Positions 22,639 to 25,120 of a DNA stretch of 25,120 bases are shown here, in pieces. How positions within the stretch are numbered: position 1 is the stretch's first letter; each line of letters starts with the position of its first letter. The stretch is taken from positions 1 to 25,120 of the forward strand of contig CAYQMF010000103.1 in the NCBI GenBank assembly GCA_964418595.1. The letters run 5' to 3'. The stretch comes from CAYQMF01 sp964418595 (lineage in GTDB: Bacteria; Planctomycetota; UBA1135; UBA2386). Position numbers and translations under genes: made by a program. The notes under the pieces were generated by a model. It was given only the letters and a program-made list of their open reading frames with translations, did no database searches and was not told the origin of the DNA.

Positions 22639-22672
22639 GCGGGGCTATACTCCCCGCCCTTTTCTTCGGGCG
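22639..22672 (+). promoter_or_regulatory. -10 element inside an inverted repeat upstream of gap
   Basis: TATACT (22646-22651, 4 of 6 to TATAAT) lies in the loop of the inverted repeat GCGGGG (22639-22644) / CCCCGC (22652-22657). A second, competing stem, CGCCC (22655-22659) / GGGCG (22668-22672), surrounds TTTTCTTC. No good -35 is seen (TTGGGG at 22625, 15-base spacer). This may be the gap-pgk promoter with an overlapping operator. The predicted leader is about 63 bases. Confidence 0.4.
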
Positions 22673-22720
22673 CCAGCCGCCCGCCTCTCAAACCCTCGCT
22701 CCGACCCGCCCCTTCGACTC

Positions 22721-23728
22721 ATGGCCATCCGCATCGCCATCAATGGTTTCGGCCGCATCGGCCGCCTCGTCTTCCGCGTCATGAAGGAGCGGAAGGACTT
22801 CGAGATCGTCGCGATCAACGACCTCGCCGACGCCAAGTCGATGGCGCACCTGCTGAAGTACGACTCCGTGCACGGCCGGTACAAGGGCACGGTCGAGGCC
22901 GGTGAAGGGCAGATCGTGGTCGACGGCAAGGTCGTGAAGATCCTCGCCGAGAAGGACCCGGCCAAGCTGCCGTGGAAGGACATGAACATCGACTTCGTGG
23001 TGGAGTCGACGGGGGTGTTCACGAGCAAGGCCGACTGCATGAAGCACGTCGCCGCCGGCGCCAGGAAGGTGCTGCTCACCGTCCCGCCCAAGGACGAGGT
23101 CGACGCGATGGTGGTGATGGGCGTGAACGAAGGCGTGCTCAAGAAGGAGCACCAGGTGATCTCGAACGCGTCGTGCACGACCAACTGCCTCGCCCCCGTG
23201 GCGAAGGTGATCCACGAGGCCTTCGGCATCGAGCACGGGCTCATGACCACGGTGCACGCCTACACCAACGACCAGCGCATCAGCGACCTGATCCACAAGG
23301 ACATGCGGCGCGCGCGTTCGGGCGCGACCAACATCATCCCGACGACCACCGGCGCGGCCCGCGCGGTGGGCAAGATCCTGCCGGAGCTGAAGGGCAAACT
23401 CGATGGCTTCTCGCTGCGCGTGCCGGTGCCGGACGGCTCGGTGGTGGATCTCGTCGCGCGCGTGAAGAAGGCGGTGACCAAGGACGAGGTGAACGCTGCG
23501 CTGAAGAAGGCGGCCGAGGGCCCGATGAAGGGGATCCTCGGCTACACGACCGATCCGATCGTGTCGACCGACGTGGTCGGCGACGCGCGCAGCTCGCTGG
23601 TCGACGCCGACTCGACCATGGTGATGGGCGACGGCTTCATGGTGAAAGTGATCGCGTGGTACGACAACGAGTGGGGCTACAGCAATCGCGTCGTCGACCT
23701 CATCAGCAAGGCGCACGCGCTCAAGTGA
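22721..23728 (+). CDS. gap: Glyceraldehyde-3-phosphate dehydrogenase, type I
   Basis: Oxidises and phosphorylates glyceraldehyde 3-phosphate to 1,3-bisphosphoglycerate, with NAD. Of 335 residues, normal for GAPDH. NAD fold INGFGRIGR (7-15) with Asp34 in AINDLAD, which favours NAD over NADP. Catalytic Cys152 in SNASCTTNC (148-156) and His179 in TVHAYTNDQ. Further family blocks are GAARAVGKILPEL (211-223) and WYDNEWGYSNRV (313-324). The start is the ATG at 22721 (MAIRIAINGFGR). No strong Shine-Dalgarno is visible. pgk follows after 27 bases, giving the common gap-pgk glycolytic or gluconeogenic operon. Confidence 0.97.
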   Translation: MAIRIAINGFGRIGRLVFRVMKERKDFEIVAINDLADAKSMAHLLKYDSVHGRYKGTVEAGEGQIVVDGKVVKILAEKDPAKLPWKDMNIDFVVESTGVFTSKADCMKHVAAGARKVLLTVPPKDEVDAMVVMGVNEGVLKKEHQVISNASCTTNCLAPVAKVIHEAFGIEHGLMTTVHAYTNDQRISDLIHKDMRRARSGATNIIPTTTGAARAVGKILPELKGKLDGFSLRVPVPDGSVVDLVARVKKAVTKDEVNAALKKAAEGPMKGILGYTTDPIVSTDVVGDARSSLVDADSTMVMGDGFMVKVIAWYDNEWGYSNRVVDLISKAHALK

Positions 23729-23755
23729 GCCGCGCGCAGGGAAACGGAGCCTGAC

Positions 23756-24937
23756 ATGCCGACCTTCAAGCGTCTCGTCGATCTCGACGTCAAGGGCAAG
23801 CGCGTCCTCGTGCGCGTCGACTTCAACGTGCCGCTCGACGACGCCGGCAACGTCACCTCCGACGCGCGCATCGTCGCCGCGATCCCCACGATCAAGGCCA
23901 TCCTCCGCCGCGGCGGCAAACCGATCCTCATGTCGCACCTCGGCCGACCCAAGGGCAAGGTCAACGAGAGCATGCGGCTCCTGCCGGCGGCGAAGCGCCT
24001 CGGCGAGCTGCTCGGCTCGCCGGTGAAGGCCTGCAAGACCTGCATCGGCGCCGACGCCGAGGCCGCGGTGAGCAAGCTCGGCGCCGGCGAGACGCTGGTG
24101 CTCGAGAACCTGCGCTTCCACCCGGAGGAGGAGGCCGGCGACGAGGCCTTCGCCAAGGCGCTCGCCAAGCACGGCGACGTGTACGTCGACGATGCCTTCG
24201 GCACCGCGCACCGCCCGCACGCGAGCGTGTATGGCGTAGCGAAGCTCCTCCCCGCCGCGGCCGGCCTGCTGATGGAGAAGGAGATCGAGGCCTTCGACAA
24301 GGTCCTGCACGACCCGGCCCGCCCGATGCTCGCGATCCTCGGTGGCGCCAAGGTGAGCGACAAGCTCCCCGTGATCATGAACCTCCTCGACAAGGTCGAC
24401 GCGCTGATCATCGGCGGCGCGATGGCCTACACCTTCCTCAAGAAGTCGGTCCGCGCGATCGGCAAGTCGCGCTTCGAGGCGGAGCTGCTCGACGAGGCCA
24501 ACAAGATCCGCAACCTCGCCGCCGAGAAGCACGTCCGCATCCTCCTGCCGACCGACCACGTGTGCGCCGCGGAGTTCAAGGCCGAGTCGCCCGCGAGTGT
24601 GCACGGCCCCGGCATCCCCGACGCCCTGATGGGCCTCGACATCGGCCCCAAGACCATCGCCAACTACGTCGCCGCGATCGGCGCCGCCAAGACCATCGTC
24701 TGGAACGGTCCGATGGGCGTCTTCGAGTGGGAGGCATTCCGCACCGGCACCGAGGCCGTCGCGCGCGCAGTCGCCAAGGCCGACGCCTGGACCGTCGTCG
24801 GTGGCGGAGACTCGGTCGCCGCCGTCGAGATGTTCGGAGTGGAAGGCCAGATCGACCACGTCTCCACCGGCGGCGGCGCCAGCCTCGAGTTGCTCGAGGG
24901 GCGGGAGCTGCCTGGGGTCGCCGCGCTGCGCGGGTAA
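23756..24937 (+). CDS. pgk: Phosphoglycerate kinase
   Basis: Transfers the acyl phosphate of 1,3-bisphosphoglycerate to ADP, making ATP and 3-phosphoglycerate. A 393-residue monomeric kinase of normal length. Substrate-binding motifs RVDFNVP (20-26), MSHLGRPKG, LENLRFHPEEE and DAFGTAHR lie in the N-terminal domain; LGGAKVSDKL, WNGPMGVFE, VGGGDSVAAV and STGGGASLELLEG lie in the nucleotide domain. A GGAG (23746-23749) six bases before the ATG is a good ribosome binding site. It is directly downstream of gap and probably co-transcribed, providing the next glycolytic step. All expected family blocks are present. Confidence 0.97.
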   Translation: MPTFKRLVDLDVKGKRVLVRVDFNVPLDDAGNVTSDARIVAAIPTIKAILRRGGKPILMSHLGRPKGKVNESMRLLPAAKRLGELLGSPVKACKTCIGADAEAAVSKLGAGETLVLENLRFHPEEEAGDEAFAKALAKHGDVYVDDAFGTAHRPHASVYGVAKLLPAAAGLLMEKEIEAFDKVLHDPARPMLAILGGAKVSDKLPVIMNLLDKVDALIIGGAMAYTFLKKSVRAIGKSRFEAELLDEANKIRNLAAEKHVRILLPTDHVCAAEFKAESPASVHGPGIPDALMGLDIGPKTIANYVAAIGAAKTIVWNGPMGVFEWEAFRTGTEAVARAVAKADAWTVVGGGDSVAAVEMFGVEGQIDHVSTGGGASLELLEGRELPGVAALRG

Positions 24938-24938
24938 G

Positions 24939-24961
24939 GGGCGGGCGCCTGCCCTCCGCCC
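24939..24961 (+). terminator. Possible terminator after pgk
   Basis: GGGCGG (24939-24944) and CCGCCC (24956-24961) form a 6-bp stem right after the pgk stop, followed by a long C/T-rich tract instead of a clean T-run. The weak stem and mixed tract make intrinsic termination uncertain. Confidence 0.35.
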
Positions 24962-24965
24962 GATC

Positions 24966-25048
24966 CTGCTTCTCTCTGTCTCTGTCTCTGTCTTCCTCTC
25001 TCTCGCTCTCTCTCGCTCTCTGTTCCGTCCCTCCGTCCTTCCGTGTCT
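24966..25048. repeat. Pyrimidine-rich low-complexity tract
   Basis: About 83 bases almost entirely of C and T with single G interruptions on the plus strand. They are built from irregular TCTCTG, CTCTCTCG and later TCCGTCC units. It contains no gene and differs sharply from the GC-rich coding sequence around it. A small hairpin, GCGGCGC / GCGCCGC with loop GGA (25052-25068), follows. Confidence 0.8.
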
Positions 25049-25120
25049 CACGCGGCGCGGAGCGCCGCTGTCGTGCGCCACGGAGATTGGACCAGGCGCG
25101 CCACGCTCTTTGGGACGCAA

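Noticed and set aside
24966..25048. Pyrimidine tract considered as a CRISPR or regular tandem array
   Set aside because: The units are short and irregular, with no spacers and no repeats of 20-40 bases. No cas genes are present in the window.
22688..25120. An 810-codon minus-strand frame opposite gap and pgk
   Set aside because: gap and pgk are unambiguous, and this frame is their antisense shadow.

Overview
This window is 25.1 kb of GC-rich bacterial chromosome, densely packed with genes in both directions and with many start/stop overlaps. The best guess is a member of the Planctomycetota. The main reason is a multihaem secreted protein ending in a roughly 120-residue domain of the kind found at the C-termini of many planctomycetal exported proteins; a remnant of the same domain lies nearby on the other strand. 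A very large lipoprotein and a membrane-anchored FHA/Ser-Thr kinase fit this. The phylum is an inference, since no rRNA or tRNA is visible.

Layout. 283-3667 (-): two tandem paralogous polytopic membrane proteins of a glycosyltransferase-like family. 3914-7774 (+): a 1,286-residue predicted lipoprotein with SbsA-type Ig-like motifs. 7771-12073 (-): a tight operon, in transcription order FHA/Ser-Thr kinase, DUF167 protein, a purine nucleoside phosphorylase homologue with an altered active site, and purN. 12357-16764 (+): kamA (lysine 2,3-aminomutase type), a YkgJ-type Cys-cluster protein, two different ATP-grasp ligases of the D-Ala-D-Ala ligase superfamily and a GNAT acetyltransferase. The last four genes of this set overlap each other.

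16765-18887 is a gene-poor, partly decayed stretch. It holds hairpin repeats, a DUF4160 gene broken by an exact 8-bp tandem duplication, an intact DUF2442 partner, a minus-strand fragment of a secreted-protein C-terminus and a small membrane protein. 18888-21176 (+) encodes a nine-haem secreted cytochrome-like protein. 21180-22622 (-) is tilS. 22721-24937 (+) is a gap-pgk glycolytic operon. The window ends in an unusual pyrimidine-rich tract.

The most interesting system is the kamA-ykgJ-ATP-grasp-ATP-grasp-GNAT operon. KamA would supply a beta-amino acid (beta-lysine), two peptide-bond-forming ligases could join it to other amino acids, and the acetyltransferase could cap the product. The set therefore reads as a compact pathway for a small acetylated beta-amino-acid peptide, possibly an osmolyte or peptide metabolite. 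That reading is inference; the domain assignments behind it are well supported.
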